From Brevibacterium sp. S111 (GTDB lineage Bacteria; Actinomycetota; Actinomycetes; Actinomycetales; Brevibacteriaceae), in NCBI RefSeq assembly GCF_004745075.1, contig NZ_RHFH01000010.1:1-64000 (forward strand): DNA of 64,000 bases, in the 5' to 3' direction. Numbering within the stretch: the stretch's first letter is position 1; each line of letters opens with the position of its first letter. The notes under the pieces are model-generated. The model was given only the letters and a program-made list of their open reading frames with translations. It was not told the origin of the DNA and searched no databases. Shown in pieces: positions 1 to 9,039 of this stretch. A program made the position numbers and the translations under genes.

Positions 1-127
1 GTAGAAGGAGCCTAGAAACAGGTGGCGCTGAAGTCGAATATTCGGGGGCGCTCACGACGCCGGTCGACACCCAAGACAGGTGGCGCTCAAAGACGAGCGC
101 AGTGGCGCCCAAGAAGCCGAATATTCA
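1..127 (-). mobile_element. Terminal end of an IS21-like insertion sequence (partial, runs off the window)
   Basis: Read on the minus strand from 127 the sequence opens TGAATATTCGGCTTC. A GTGGCGC-type box recurs at 20-29, 45-52, 78-87 and 101-110, and the CGAATATTC motif occurs at 35-44 and 118-127. Sub-terminal repeated boxes and TG...CA tips are usual for IS21-family ends, where IstA binds. No transposase lies inside the window, so the body of the element must extend to the left. The family assignment is inferred from the repeat pattern alone. The tip falls inside the reading frame of the ISL3-type remnant beside it, as expected if the element inserted there. Confidence 0.45.
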
Positions 128-369
128 ACCATGTCCAACAACCATGCCGGGCCCGTTCGTTCACTGATGTGGGGGTGGAGGCCGATGATTACGATATCGC
201 GACCAGTCCCATGGCCACCACACCGTCGGCACCAGTCATCAGCGGTGTTGGGGCGATATTCCAGAAGGGCATTGTGCCCGGTGATGTGTTGGCCGGCGCA
301 GCTCAGATCGCGGTGATTGAGTCTGCAGAATCTCGTGAGATCAGCCATCGAGTAAGTGGACTTGGCCAC
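124..369 (-). pseudogene. ISL3-type transposase remnant (internally deleted and interrupted)
   Basis: The minus-strand frame from GTG 369 resembles the N-terminus of actinobacterial ISL3 transposases: MADLTRFCRL, then a zinc-binding stretch WCRRCGGHG. It then jumps to RTGPAWLLDMVE, which in intact relatives lies in the catalytic half, roughly a hundred residues later, so the middle is deleted. The frame is cut off at MVE by the IS21-like end. An intact ISL3 transposase is over 400 residues; about 82 remain. Recognition is from memory of the family pattern. The 183 bases upstream (370-552) hold no gene I can support. Confidence 0.5.
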
Positions 370-552
370 GTCGAGGTCTTTCGGATGGACGGTGAAGGTC
401 GTTCCATCGGCGGAAGGCTTCGAGGCTTATCCGGGCAGCGACTCGCCGTGTCTGACAATCCCTGACCCACACTTTCGACGATAACCTGCCCGTAATCTCC
501 GAGCTCGGAGCGCCACGTGAAAGTCTGTCAATCGTCGAGGACGGGCCCTTAA

Positions 553-1023
553 CTACTTTGACGCTCTTCGTGAACGCCAGAGATGGAATACGGATCCGAC
601 GATCAATGCAGCAATATAGAAGAGAGACGAATGGATCAGCTGGACGCTGACCACGAGCGTGGTCGGGGAATCGCTTCCGGCTGCCCCGAACGTGAAAGCG
701 TAGAGCGCTGAAAACCCCACAGCGACCGCTCCGATGAGCGCGAGCCAACCGAACGCAAGCAGTTCGCTGACGCTTTGACGAGAGCGAACTGCGACCAAAC
801 CCAGAACACACAGCGCAATCGCTGCGGCCATGAGGTAGATCGCTCCGAACCAGCCCATGACTGTCGCATAGGCAGGCATCCCGACTGCCGATACAAGGAC
901 CAGCACGGCAAAACTGACCAGCAGTACAACACCTTCGGTTCGAACGTAGTCCCAGTATCTCCCACGAATCAACGGCGAAGACGATGTGCTTCCGCTCTCC
1001 ACGCTGCTGGTTGACACCTCCAT
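553..1023 (-). CDS. Small polytopic membrane protein, unknown function
   Basis: A 156-residue protein with four predicted membrane helices, near residues 33-52, 60-80, 90-112 and 122-145, and a basic C-terminus (HLWRSRRASK). I chose the ATG at 1023 because GGAGGAGCA stands directly upstream as a strong ribosome binding site. A longer frame reaches ATG 1092 without such support. No family is recognised. It is a single gene between mobile-element debris and the terminator of the qcr operon, so its neighbours say little about its role. Confidence 0.6.
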   Translation of the reverse strand: MEVSTSSVESGSTSSSPLIRGRYWDYVRTEGVVLLVSFAVLVLVSAVGMPAYATVMGWFGAIYLMAAAIALCVLGLVAVRSRQSVSELLAFGWLALIGAVAVGFSALYAFTFGAAGSDSPTTLVVSVQLIHSSLFYIAALIVGSVFHLWRSRRASK

Positions 1024-1167
1024 TGCTCCTCCTGACACCTCGCACTTCAGAGTGTATGCGAAGTCCTGCCATATGGTCAGCAGGAGCATCACGCTGCCGG
1101 CGAAGCCGACGAGATGTGTGCTTCGTACTCGATCGGTGCCGATCGACTGGCGGGCGAGTGTGAATGA

Positions 1168-1207
1168 GCCGAGGGGCCCAGCAATGTGAATTGCTGGGCC
1201 CCTCGGC
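1168..1207. terminator. Bidirectional terminator downstream of qcrB
   Basis: A perfect 17-bp inverted repeat, GCCGAGGGGCCCAGCAA (1168-1184) with its complement at 1191-1207, around a 6-base loop. It begins 19 bases past the qcrB stop codon, so it probably ends the ctaE-qcrCAB transcript. Confidence 0.8.
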
Positions 1208-1225
1208 TATCGTGAACCTGACCGG

Positions 1226-2851
1226 TCAGTGGCCGAGCTGGTTGTTGCTCGAACCCTCGACCGAGTCGTGGCTGTGGTGAGAAGCTTCGAGTTCCTGCTT
1301 CGTCACCGGTGCCACGCGATCTTCGAAGAAGAATCGCGACAGACGTGCACGCAGCTTCTCCATACCCGTCACCTTGCCCTCGGCATTCGGCTGGGCCGGA
1401 ATGTACTCCGGCGACTCGAATGCGGTGATCTTCCACAGCTTGTGCGGGGGAAGAGCCTCGTGGCGTTCGAGGAATTCACCGTGGGGGAGACGGATGATGT
1501 GTGCGGTCTCGCGACCGTGCAATGCGATCTCGCGGTCCTTGCGCTGGAGTGCGATGCACATGCGCTTCGTGATGATATATCCGATGATCGGTCCGAAGAA
1601 GAACAGGAATCGGAAGATATAGATCATATCGTTGAGCGACATCTGGAAGAACACCGCGACGATATCGCCCGAAGCGGCCGCCCACATGTTGCAGTAGAAG
1701 ATGATTCCTGCAACACCGATTGCGGTACGAGTCGGATTGTTGCGCGGGCGATCGAGGATGTGGTGTTCCCGATGGTCCTTCATCAGCCACGCTTCGAAGA
1801 ACGGGTAGATGAACATCACCGCGAAGAGACCGCCCATGACGATGACAGCACTGTTGATGTTGAACGAGATCGGCCATCCGAAGATATAGAACTCGAACCA
1901 GCCCGGAACGATGCGCAGGAATCCGTCCGCCCAACCGATGTACCAGTCCGGCTGCGTACCGGCAGACACCGGCGACGGGTCGTAAGGACCGTAGTTCCAG
2001 ATCGGGTTGATCGTGAACAGTGCCGAGATCAGAGAGAGGAGACCGAAGATGAGGAAGAAGAATCCTCCGCCCTTGGCCGCGAACGTCGGGAGCACCGGCT
2101 CGCCGACCACGTTCTTCTCGGTGTTGCCGGCACCCGGGTACTGGGTGTGCTTGTGCACGACGACGAACATCAGGTGGATGCCGATGAGCGCGATGAGCAG
2201 TGCCGGCACGATCATGATGTGCAGGGTGTACAGGCGCGCCACGATGTCGATTCCCGGGAACTCGCCTCCGAAGAGGAAGAACGAGATGTAGGTGCCGACG
2301 AGGGGGAGCGACTTGAGGATGCCGTCGATGATTCGCAGACCGTTGCCCGACAGCAGATCATCGGGCAGCGAGTAGCCGGTGAATCCGGCAGCCATGCCCA
2401 TGATGACCAGCAGGACACCGACGACCCAGTTGAGTTCACGCGGCCGGCGGAATGCACCGGTGAAGAAGACACGGAGCATGTGCACGCTCAGAGCGGCAAC
2501 GAACAGCAGCGCGCCCCAGTGGTGCATCTGACGGATGAACAGACCGCCGCGGATCTCCAGGGAGATCGCCAGGGTGGAGTTGTAGGCCTCGGAGATCTCG
2601 ACGCCGCGCAGCGGCAGCCACGGGCCCTCGTAGTGCATCTCGCCCATGGCGGGCTGGAAGAAGAACGTGAGGAACGTTCCGGACAGAACGACGATGATGA
2701 AGCTGTAGAGAGCAACCTCGCCGAGCATGAACGACCAGTGCGAAGGGAAGATCTTGCGACCGAACTCGCGCACGAGGGCCGATGCCCCGACGCGGGTTTC
2801 GGCGAAGTTCGCCGCCTTCCCGATGGTGGTGGTTGGCTGTGTAGTACTCAT
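1226..2851 (-). CDS. qcrB: Cytochrome bc1 complex, cytochrome b subunit
   Basis: QcrB carries the two b hemes and the quinol sites of the actinobacterial bc1 complex, which joins cytochrome aa3 oxidase in a supercomplex. The 541-residue length fits the actinobacterial type, longer than mitochondrial cytochrome b. Visible features are the helix with MHHWGALLFVAALSVHMLR, a second histidine helix with LHIMIVPALLIALIGIHLMF (together the heme ligands), and the quinol-site segment PDWYIGW, the counterpart of PEWY. A long hydrophilic C-terminal tail follows the last helix. The start overlaps the qcrA stop as ATGA, implying translational coupling. It is the last gene of ctaE-qcrC-qcrA-qcrB. Confidence 0.97.
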   Translation of the reverse strand: MSTTQPTTTIGKAANFAETRVGASALVREFGRKIFPSHWSFMLGEVALYSFIIVVLSGTFLTFFFQPAMGEMHYEGPWLPLRGVEISEAYNSTLAISLEIRGGLFIRQMHHWGALLFVAALSVHMLRVFFTGAFRRPRELNWVVGVLLVIMGMAAGFTGYSLPDDLLSGNGLRIIDGILKSLPLVGTYISFFLFGGEFPGIDIVARLYTLHIMIVPALLIALIGIHLMFVVVHKHTQYPGAGNTEKNVVGEPVLPTFAAKGGGFFFLIFGLLSLISALFTINPIWNYGPYDPSPVSAGTQPDWYIGWADGFLRIVPGWFEFYIFGWPISFNINSAVIVMGGLFAVMFIYPFFEAWLMKDHREHHILDRPRNNPTRTAIGVAGIIFYCNMWAAASGDIVAVFFQMSLNDMIYIFRFLFFFGPIIGYIITKRMCIALQRKDREIALHGRETAHIIRLPHGEFLERHEALPPHKLWKITAFESPEYIPAQPNAEGKVTGMEKLRARLSRFFFEDRVAPVTKQELEASHHSHDSVEGSSNNQLGH

Positions 2852-3891
2852 GGGTGGTTGATCTCCCAGAACGTAGGTCCGACAGGCTCAGGGAAGTCCG
2901 ACTGGGCAACCAGGTAGCCTTCGCTGTCCACGGTGATGGGCAGCTGAGGAAGCGGTCGTTTGGCCGGGCCGAAGATGACCTTGCAGTGCTCAGTCACGTC
3001 GAAGGTCGACTGGTGGCAGGGGCACAGCAGGTGGTGGGTCTGGTGCTCGTACAGAGCGACCGGGCAGCCGACGTGGGTGCAGATCTTCGAGTACGCGACG
3101 ATGCCGTCGTGCGACCAGTCCTTGCGATCCGGATCCTCTTTGAGTTCCTTGGGATCGATGCGCATGAGCAGCACGGCTGCCTTGGCCTTCTCGTTGATCG
3201 GGTGATCGCTGGCTTCACGGTCGCCGATGCCCGAGGGCAGGACGTGGTAAGCCGAGCCGATCGTGATTTCGTCAGCCTTGATCGGACGTTCGGAATCCAT
3301 CGAAGGGATGCCGCCCGGGTCACGGATGAGGCGGGTGCCCTTCTCCCACAGCGTGTTGAAGAGTTTGTTGCCGGGCAGCGGTCCCAGATCGCGGAAGACG
3401 AGGACCGCGGGCAGGGGAGCGATCGCCAGCGCCGCGATGAGCGTGTTGCGCAGAAGCGGACGACGGGCGATGCCCGACTCTTCCTTGGCCTGGTGGAGGA
3501 TCTCGAGCGCAACGGCCTGATCCTCGTCGCTGCCGTTGATGTCGTGACGTTCGTCGATGCCCTCATGATCGCTCATGAGGTTCTTGGCCCAGAGCACGGC
3601 GCCGAAGCCGATGGAGAACATCGCAACGGCGGCGCCGAGGCCGACGAACATGTTGTGAAGGCGGATGCTCTGCATCGACTCACCGGGGGTGAACAGGAAG
3701 TAGGCGACGATGAACCAGATGGTTCCGATCATCGACAGGACGAACCATCCCGCCACCTGTCGCTCGGCGACCTTCTCAGCACGCGGATCCGCGTCGGTCA
3801 GTCGCGGCGTGTGCTCGGGCAGGCCTGGGTTCGTGAACCCGTTCAACTCCTCGAGCTGGCTGCCGCCGCCGGAGTGCTCTTTCGAGGTCAT
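2848..3891 (-). CDS. qcrA: Cytochrome bc1 complex, Rieske iron-sulfur subunit
   Basis: A 347-residue Rieske protein. The [2Fe-2S] ligands are Cys271 and His273 in CTHVGC and Cys290 and His293 in CPCH, with Cys276 and Cys292 placed for the structural disulfide. Three membrane helices precede the soluble head (roughly residues 50-70, 85-105 and 150-170), as in other actinobacterial QcrA and unlike the single helix of proteobacterial Rieske proteins. It passes electrons from menaquinol at QcrB to the diheme QcrC. It lies between qcrC, 49 bases away, and qcrB, which overlaps it by four bases. Confidence 0.97.
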   Translation of the reverse strand: MTSKEHSGGGSQLEELNGFTNPGLPEHTPRLTDADPRAEKVAERQVAGWFVLSMIGTIWFIVAYFLFTPGESMQSIRLHNMFVGLGAAVAMFSIGFGAVLWAKNLMSDHEGIDERHDINGSDEDQAVALEILHQAKEESGIARRPLLRNTLIAALAIAPLPAVLVFRDLGPLPGNKLFNTLWEKGTRLIRDPGGIPSMDSERPIKADEITIGSAYHVLPSGIGDREASDHPINEKAKAAVLLMRIDPKELKEDPDRKDWSHDGIVAYSKICTHVGCPVALYEHQTHHLLCPCHQSTFDVTEHCKVIFGPAKRPLPQLPITVDSEGYLVAQSDFPEPVGPTFWEINHP

Positions 3892-3940
3892 TGAATTCCC
3901 CGTCTATTCTCGTAATTGATGGTGAACGACACTGTCGGAC

Positions 3941-4726
3941 TCACTTGGACCTGGATGACAGCCACACTGTCAAACCGATGACTGCTGCCAGTCCGAAGAA
4001 CCAGATGAACAGACCCTCTGCCACTGGCCCCAGGGATCCGAGTTTGAATCCGCCGGGGGAGGGGTTGTCCGAGACTTCCTTGACGTAGGCGATGACATCG
4101 CGCTTGTCGTCGGGAGTCAGGTTCGCGTCGTTGAAGATCGGCATGTTCTGCGGTCCGGTCTGCATCGCTTCGTAGAGGTGCTTCTCCGAGACATCGGCGA
4201 GGTTCGGCGCATACTTACCGCGAGTCAGTGCACCACCGGAGCCGACCACGTTGTGGCACATGGCGCAGTTGGTGCGGAAAAGGCCACCGCCGGCTGCGGG
4301 GTCGCCCTTCGACGCATCGAGGTACTCGTCTTCGGGAACTGCCGGTCCAGGACCGAGCGAAGCAACGTAGGCAGAGAGCTGAGCGGTCTGCTCTTCATCG
4401 AACTGCGGTTCCTTGACACGCGCCTGCGGGCCGTTGGCCTGCAACGGCATACGACCGGTGCCGACCTGGAAGTCGACAGCAGCGGCGCCGACACCGATGA
4501 GGCCGGGGCCGGCCTTCGAACCTTCGGCGTTGAGTCCGTGGCAGGTAGCGCAGTTGGCCGCGAAGAGTTTCTTGCCTTCTTCGATGTCAGAGGCGCTGGC
4601 TGTGTCTGCCTTGGCGCTCGAAGTCTGCGTGAAGAGTGCATAGGCTCCGCCGGTCAGCAGCAGTCCCACGAGAAGCAGCGCGACCAGCGCCATGGGATGT
4701 CTGCGGCGATCTGCTAGAAGCTTCAC
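3941..4726 (-). CDS. qcrC: Cytochrome bc1 complex, diheme cytochrome c subunit
   Basis: A 261-residue membrane-bound cytochrome cc. Two heme c attachment motifs are present, CATCH (Cys59, Cys62, His63) and CAMCH (Cys154, Cys157, His158). A membrane helix near residues 11-31 serves as signal anchor and a second near 235-257 anchors the C-terminus. Paired c domains replace the soluble cytochrome c in Actinomycetota and hand electrons directly to the aa3 oxidase. It is transcribed between ctaE (57 bases upstream) and qcrA. Confidence 0.97.
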   Translation of the reverse strand: MKLLADRRRHPMALVALLLVGLLLTGGAYALFTQTSSAKADTASASDIEEGKKLFAANCATCHGLNAEGSKAGPGLIGVGAAAVDFQVGTGRMPLQANGPQARVKEPQFDEEQTAQLSAYVASLGPGPAVPEDEYLDASKGDPAAGGGLFRTNCAMCHNVVGSGGALTRGKYAPNLADVSEKHLYEAMQTGPQNMPIFNDANLTPDDKRDVIAYVKEVSDNPSPGGFKLGSLGPVAEGLFIWFFGLAAVIGLTVWLSSRSK

Positions 4727-4783
4727 TTGATCGTCCTTTGCTTGAAGTGTTGTGAGTCCTGGGGGCCGAGCATCTCTGGCCGT

Positions 4784-5422
4784 TTACTGAAGCAGGTAGA
4801 TGACGCCGAACAGACCGATCCAGACGACATCGACGAAGTGCCAGTAGTAGGACACGCAGATTGCGAATGTGGCCTCGTGATGACCGAACTTCTTCGCTCC
4901 GTAGGCACGTCCGATGACGAGGAGGAAGCAGATAAGCCCGATGGTCACGTGAATGCCGTGGAACCCTGTCGTCAAGTAGAAGACGGAACCGTATCCGTCG
5001 GAGTTGATCGCGATTCCCTCGCTGACGAGAGTCGCGTACTCCATGACCTGACCGGAGACGAAGATCGCGCCGAGGAGGAAGGTCAGGTAGAACCACTCGA
5101 CCATTCCCCATTTGGCGATGTTGAACAGGGAACCGGTCCGCCGGGGGCGGAACCGTTCGGCTGCGAACACACCGATCTGGCAGGTGAACGAAGACGACAC
5201 CAGGATCAACGTGTTGCCGAGAGCGTAGGGGATGTCGAGGATCTGGGTCCTCGCTTCCCATAGCTCCGGAACAACGGACCGGATGGTGAAGTACATGGCG
5301 AAGAGCGCGGCAAAGAACATCAGGTCGCTCGCGAGGAACACGATGAAGCCCACCGTGGTCACATTCGGACGATTGACAACCGGATGCGTTGGCGCTGTTT
5401 GAGATGCAGTGGCAGTTGACAC
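4784..5422 (-). CDS. ctaE: Cytochrome c oxidase (aa3) subunit III
   Basis: A five-helix COX3-family protein. Recognisable segments are [18 protein letters not shown] near the N-terminus, GFHGIHV and the C-terminal [12 protein letters not shown] place the start at GTG 5422, giving 212 residues. This aligns with the usual short actinobacterial N-terminus (STATASQ...VNRPN), and TAATAAT stands six bases before the GTG as a -10-like element, which fits a leaderless transcript. An ATG at 5458 in the same frame would add 12 residues but has only a weak binding site. It heads the ctaE-qcrCAB operon, so supercomplex subunits are co-expressed. Confidence 0.93.
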   Translation of the reverse strand: MSTATASQTAPTHPVVNRPNVTTVGFIVFLASDLMFFAALFAMYFTIRSVVPELWEARTQILDIPYALGNTLILVSSSFTCQIGVFAAERFRPRRTGSLFNIAKWGMVEWFYLTFLLGAIFVSGQVMEYATLVSEGIAINSDGYGSVFYLTTGFHGIHVTIGLICFLLVIGRAYGAKKFGHHEATFAICVSYYWHFVDVVWIGLFGVIYLLQ

Positions 5423-5428
5423 AACCCC

Positions 5429-5435
5429 ATTATTA
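5429..5435 (-). promoter_or_regulatory. -10-like element for ctaE
   Basis: TAATAAT on the minus strand ends six bases before GTG 5422. No convincing -35 is seen. The spacing suggests a leaderless mRNA. Confidence 0.4.
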
Positions 5436-5545
5436 CCCGTCTCGGGGTGAGTTTTCATCTTTTACCCAGGTTTCGAGAAAGAAATTTCTACACGATGTAG
5501 CGAAAAGCCCGATTTGGTGCCGAAGTCTCGATCCGGAAGCTGCTT

Positions 5546-5574
5546 CTGTCAGCGTGTCGAACTCAGGATAGGAT
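5546..5574 (+). promoter_or_regulatory. Candidate promoter for trpD
   Basis: CTGTCA (5546-5551) and TAGGAT (5569-5574) are 17 bases apart, about 60 bases before the trpD start. No trp leader peptide or attenuator structure was seen between them and the gene. Confidence 0.35.
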
Positions 5575-5637
5575 GCCGCAGGTAAGGTCCGTTCCGTGTT
5601 CCGGGACGGCGGCAAAGCCTAGTGAGAGTTCAAACGG

Positions 5638-6759
5638 ATGACCGATTCCAAGCCCCTGACCGCCCCGGCAGCGCACGTGTCCGAGGCCCGCAGCGAGGTC
5701 GAGGCAGTCCCGCAGAACTGGCCCGATCTGCTCATGGCGCTCATGCACCAACAGGACCTCGAGGGGGATCAGGCCGCTTGGGCGATGGACCAGATCATGT
5801 CCGGCAAGACTCCCGATGTGACAATGGCCGCATTCCTTGCCGCACATCACACTAAAGGTGAAACGGTCGAAGAGATCGCCGGTCTGGTCGCCGCGATGAT
5901 GGACCATGCGGTGCCCCTGCCCGGTCTCGAGGACTCCGTCGACATCGTCGGCACCGGAGGCGACCGCGCGAAGACCGCGAACATCTCCTCGACGGCGGCC
6001 ATGATCATCTCGGCCGCCGGCCAGCGCGTGGTCAAGCACGGCAACCGCGCGACATCCTCGGCGTCGGGCTCTGCCGATGTCCTCGAAGCACTCGGCGTCC
6101 GATTCGACATCACTCCGGAACAGACCGGGCAGATCGCACACGAGGTCGGTCTGGCCTTCTGCTTCGCCAACGTCTTCCATCCCTCGATGCAGTTCATCGC
6201 GGCTGTGCGCCGTCAGATCAGCGTTCCCACGGCGTTCAACATCCTCGGCCCGCTGACCAACCCGGCACGTGCTCGTCACACCGCGATCGGAGTTGCTGAC
6301 GCCCAGATGGCACCGCTCGTCGTCGGGACGCTGGCCAAACGCGGTCACCAGGCCGTGGTGTTCCGTTCCCGCGACGGGCTCGACGAGCTGAGCAACACCG
6401 ACGTCAACGATGTCTGGGAAGTCCGCCACGGAGAGATCGAACACACGACCTTCGATGCGCTCGACCTGGGCATCGCACGCGCGACGAAAGACGATCTGCG
6501 CGGTGGCGGGCCGGAGGAGAACGCGGGCATCACTCGTGCCGTGCTCGCCGGCGAACGGTCCGCGGTCCGTGACATCGTCGCCATCAACGCCGCCGCCGCG
6601 CTGGTCGCGGCCGACGAATCGGCGGTCGGCAGTTTCACCGAACGTCTCGCCGCCAAACTCGACACTGCCATCGCCACGATCGACAACGGCGGCGGGGCCG
6701 CGAAGCTCGATCAGCTCATCGAGGTCTCACACCGACTGGCCGAGGCGAACCGCTCCTGA
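5638..6759 (+). CDS. trpD: Anthranilate phosphoribosyltransferase
   Basis: This enzyme transfers phosphoribose from PRPP to anthranilate, the second committed step of tryptophan synthesis. The 373-residue protein has the PRPP motif VGTGGDRAKTANIS, the anthranilate-binding KHGNRATSSASGSAD and the NILGPLTNPA segment, all in family order. The first 35 residues are a low-complexity extension. It stands alone, away from other trp genes, as is common in Micrococcales. The last 33 bases overlap the 3' end of the convergent nuclease gene. The ATG at 5638 has no clear binding site. Confidence 0.95.
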   Translation: MTDSKPLTAPAAHVSEARSEVEAVPQNWPDLLMALMHQQDLEGDQAAWAMDQIMSGKTPDVTMAAFLAAHHTKGETVEEIAGLVAAMMDHAVPLPGLEDSVDIVGTGGDRAKTANISSTAAMIISAAGQRVVKHGNRATSSASGSADVLEALGVRFDITPEQTGQIAHEVGLAFCFANVFHPSMQFIAAVRRQISVPTAFNILGPLTNPARARHTAIGVADAQMAPLVVGTLAKRGHQAVVFRSRDGLDELSNTDVNDVWEVRHGEIEHTTFDALDLGIARATKDDLRGGGPEENAGITRAVLAGERSAVRDIVAINAAAALVAADESAVGSFTERLAAKLDTAIATIDNGGGAAKLDQLIEVSHRLAEANRS

Positions 6760-8484
6760 GGATCGTGCGTGGCTGGTCGCTCCGCTTCGGGGCAGCGACC
6801 AGCCCGCCCCGCCCCGAACGGACGCGGAGAGCAGCTCTGCGGTCTCCAGCCAGCCTGCAAGCAGGCGTGTCTCCTCCGGCAGAGAATCGGTGTCACGGGG
6901 CAGCGGTCCCGGCTCGGGCACCCATTCGGCGGTGGACTGCAGAGCTGCTATGGACTCCGACAATCCCTGCCTGCTCGTGACATGACCGGCGTTGGCGAGT
7001 CTGCCGTGGCGGATGACGGCGAGGTCCCATCCCGAGTCGAATCCGGGAGCCGCAGCCACAAGCTCCGGGACTGCGCGCAGAGCCGCCACCTCTTCTGCTC
7101 GGGACGCGGTTGCCACAGCTGATCGCATGGCATCACGGACCTCTGCTGCCGTCTCGTACCGGGACTCATCGGCCAATCGCCGCATCCGTGCGGCGGCCAA
7201 GCGCTGCAGAGACCCCAGATCTCCGTCGAGGAGGTCGCGGAGTTCAGAGATGCTGTCTCGATAGGCCGCAGCATCGGTGATGCCCGCGCACGGTCCTCCG
7301 CATTGGCCGACCTGAGCACTCACACAGGGCCGATGCTCACCGAGGTTGCGCTGCGTGACTTTCGCCGTGCACCGCTTGACGGGGTAGAGGGTGTCGAGGA
7401 GCTCTTTGACTGCTTGGGCGCTCTTCCGCGACCGGAACGGCCCCAGCGGCGGGGCGGGTGACCGTTCGATCGCCGAATTCGCGCGCACCACCGACAAGCG
7501 CCCGAAGAGCTCGTCGCTGAGTACGATCCACGAGTTCCGTTCGGGGTTCTTCGAGCGCCTGTTGTAGGGCGGGGCCAGCTCACCGATGAGCCTGATCTCT
7601 CGGACCTCGGCCTCAAGGGCGTGTGCACAGGGCAGGCAGCTGATCTCCTGCGCTGCCGTGATCATCTCGGCCATCCGACCGCGGTTCTCCGAAGCAGTGA
7701 AGTATGCGCGCACGCGGCGAGCCATATTGCCGGACTTGCCGATGTAGAGCACGCGGCGGGTCCCATCGAGGAACATATACACTCCCGGCTCGGCCGGCAC
7801 GCCCTTGGCCAGATGGGATTTCGCCTGCCGCTTGGCCCACCCCGCCTGCCGGACGGTCGAGAGCTCCTCGAGGGTGGTCACTCCGTAACCGCCGAAACGT
7901 TCGAACAGGTGATGGAGCAGCTCACCGGTCGCGCGGGCATCGGAGAGCGCACGGTGGTCGGGGGCCACCTCGGTGCCGAAATGCGCGGCCAGGGTCGCAA
8001 GCTTGTGGTTGCGCACCTCATCGCGTCCGACGACGCGGCGGGCCAAGGTGACGGTGTCGAGCACCGTGGGTGCCGGCCAGTGGTAGTCGAGCCTCTCGCA
8101 GGCCGAGCGGAGGAATCCGATGTCGAAGGGCGCATTGTGGGCGACGAGCACAGCGCCGAGGGAGAACTCGAGGAAGCTGGGCAGCACCGAGCGGATCGAG
8201 GGAGCATCGTCGACCATGGCGTGGGTGATTCCGGTGAGCCGGGCGACGAACGGGCTGATCACGGACTGTTCGGGTTTGACCAGTGACTGGAATTCCCCGA
8301 TGACCTCACCTCCGCGGGTCTTGACCGCACCGATCTCGGTGATCTCCGACTGGCCGGCGCGCGTTCCCGTGGTCTCGAGGTCGACGATGACGAAGGTGAC
8401 AGCGGACAGGTCAGTGCCGAGGCTGTCGAAGGACAGCTGAGTGTTCTCCAGGGCGGTCGGAGCCCGATCGAATGGGACGGTCAT
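6727..8484 (-). CDS. DEDDh 3'-5' exonuclease fused to a GIY-YIG (UvrC/Cho-like) nuclease
   Basis: A 585-residue two-nuclease protein of a type widespread in Actinomycetota. The N-terminal third is a DnaQ-like exonuclease: VDLETTG (Asp35, Glu37), AHNAPFDIGF and DHRALSDARAT carrying the final His/Asp. It is followed near residues 240-320 by a GIY-YIG domain (GVYMF, VLYIGKSG), then a UvrC-like region with CSAQVGQCGGPC-type cysteines (read as CVSAQVGQCGGPC). It probably acts in DNA repair or mismatch processing, but the in vivo role is not settled. I prefer ATG 8484; GTG 8514 is possible. Its end overlaps trpD by 33 bases on the opposite strand. Confidence 0.88.
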   Translation of the reverse strand: MTVPFDRAPTALENTQLSFDSLGTDLSAVTFVIVDLETTGTRAGQSEITEIGAVKTRGGEVIGEFQSLVKPEQSVISPFVARLTGITHAMVDDAPSIRSVLPSFLEFSLGAVLVAHNAPFDIGFLRSACERLDYHWPAPTVLDTVTLARRVVGRDEVRNHKLATLAAHFGTEVAPDHRALSDARATGELLHHLFERFGGYGVTTLEELSTVRQAGWAKRQAKSHLAKGVPAEPGVYMFLDGTRRVLYIGKSGNMARRVRAYFTASENRGRMAEMITAAQEISCLPCAHALEAEVREIRLIGELAPPYNRRSKNPERNSWIVLSDELFGRLSVVRANSAIERSPAPPLGPFRSRKSAQAVKELLDTLYPVKRCTAKVTQRNLGEHRPCVSAQVGQCGGPCAGITDAAAYRDSISELRDLLDGDLGSLQRLAAARMRRLADESRYETAAEVRDAMRSAVATASRAEEVAALRAVPELVAAAPGFDSGWDLAVIRHGRLANAGHVTSRQGLSESIAALQSTAEWVPEPGPLPRDTDSLPEETRLLAGWLETAELLSASVRGGAGWSLPRSGATSHARSSGAVRLGQSV

Positions 8485-8558
8485 GGTGCCCAGTGTGTCA
8501 GGCACAGGTGACACGGGAGGGTCGGACTGTCCCGTCGGGCGAATGCGGACATCGCCGC

Positions 8559-9011
8559 TCAGACGGAGGAGCCGTCGCCGTCATCGACGGAACGGTGGGA
8601 GGGCAGATGGAAGAACAGGCCCACGGCTCCGCCGACTCCGACGGCGAGGCCGATGAGCAGGTACCAGCCGGGCAGCGGGCGGAAGAAGACGACTCCGATG
8701 AGCAGGAGCACCACCGCGCTGAGGGCCGCAGCCCAAGAGAGCACGAGCGTGGGCGAGGCAGTGCGCCAACCGATCGGCTCGGCAGGTTCGGGATGCCAGT
8801 GCTCGGTGTCGGCGAGCGCCTCACGGACGTCCTCGACGGGCATATCGCCCATCGTCGCCGCCGGTTCGGAGATCTGCTGGATGAGGTCGTCCCACTCTTC
8901 ATCGCTGATGCGCGAACGGTCATTGCCGATCCGCTCCGGATCGGGAACGTCCTGCCGCCAATCGTCCCGGCCCTCTTCGCCGGAATTCGAAGCGCTGCCC
9001 TCGTCGTCCAT
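8559..9011 (-). CDS. Two-helix membrane protein, unknown function
   Basis: A 150-residue protein with an acidic, soluble N-terminal half (DDEGSASNSGEEGRDDW, EEWDDLIQQI) and two membrane helices near residues 82-104 and 110-130, ending in an acidic tail. No catalytic motif is seen. GTG 9020 is an in-frame alternative start adding three residues; neither start has a strong binding site. It lies between the esterase gene and the nuclease gene, both on the same strand, and may be transcribed with them. Confidence 0.65.
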   Translation of the reverse strand: MDDEGSASNSGEEGRDDWRQDVPDPERIGNDRSRISDEEWDDLIQQISEPAATMGDMPVEDVREALADTEHWHPEPAEPIGWRTASPTLVLSWAAALSAVVLLLIGVVFFRPLPGWYLLIGLAVGVGGAVGLFFHLPSHRSVDDGDGSSV

Positions 9012-9039
9012 ATCTGTCACAGCAATTCTGCGGTCACGG

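Noticed and set aside
341..1072. Minus-strand frame of 243 codons overlapping the small membrane protein gene
   Set aside because: The overlapping frame at 553-1023 has a strong binding site and clear membrane helices; this one is Arg-rich and featureless.
1229..2917. Long plus-strand open frame (562 codons) opposite qcrB
   Set aside because: It is an antisense shadow caused by GC bias; the product is Glu/Asp/Arg-rich without family features, and qcrB is unmistakable.
5459..5637. trp attenuator or T-box before trpD
   Set aside because: No Trp-rich leader peptide, T-box sequence or alternative hairpins were seen.
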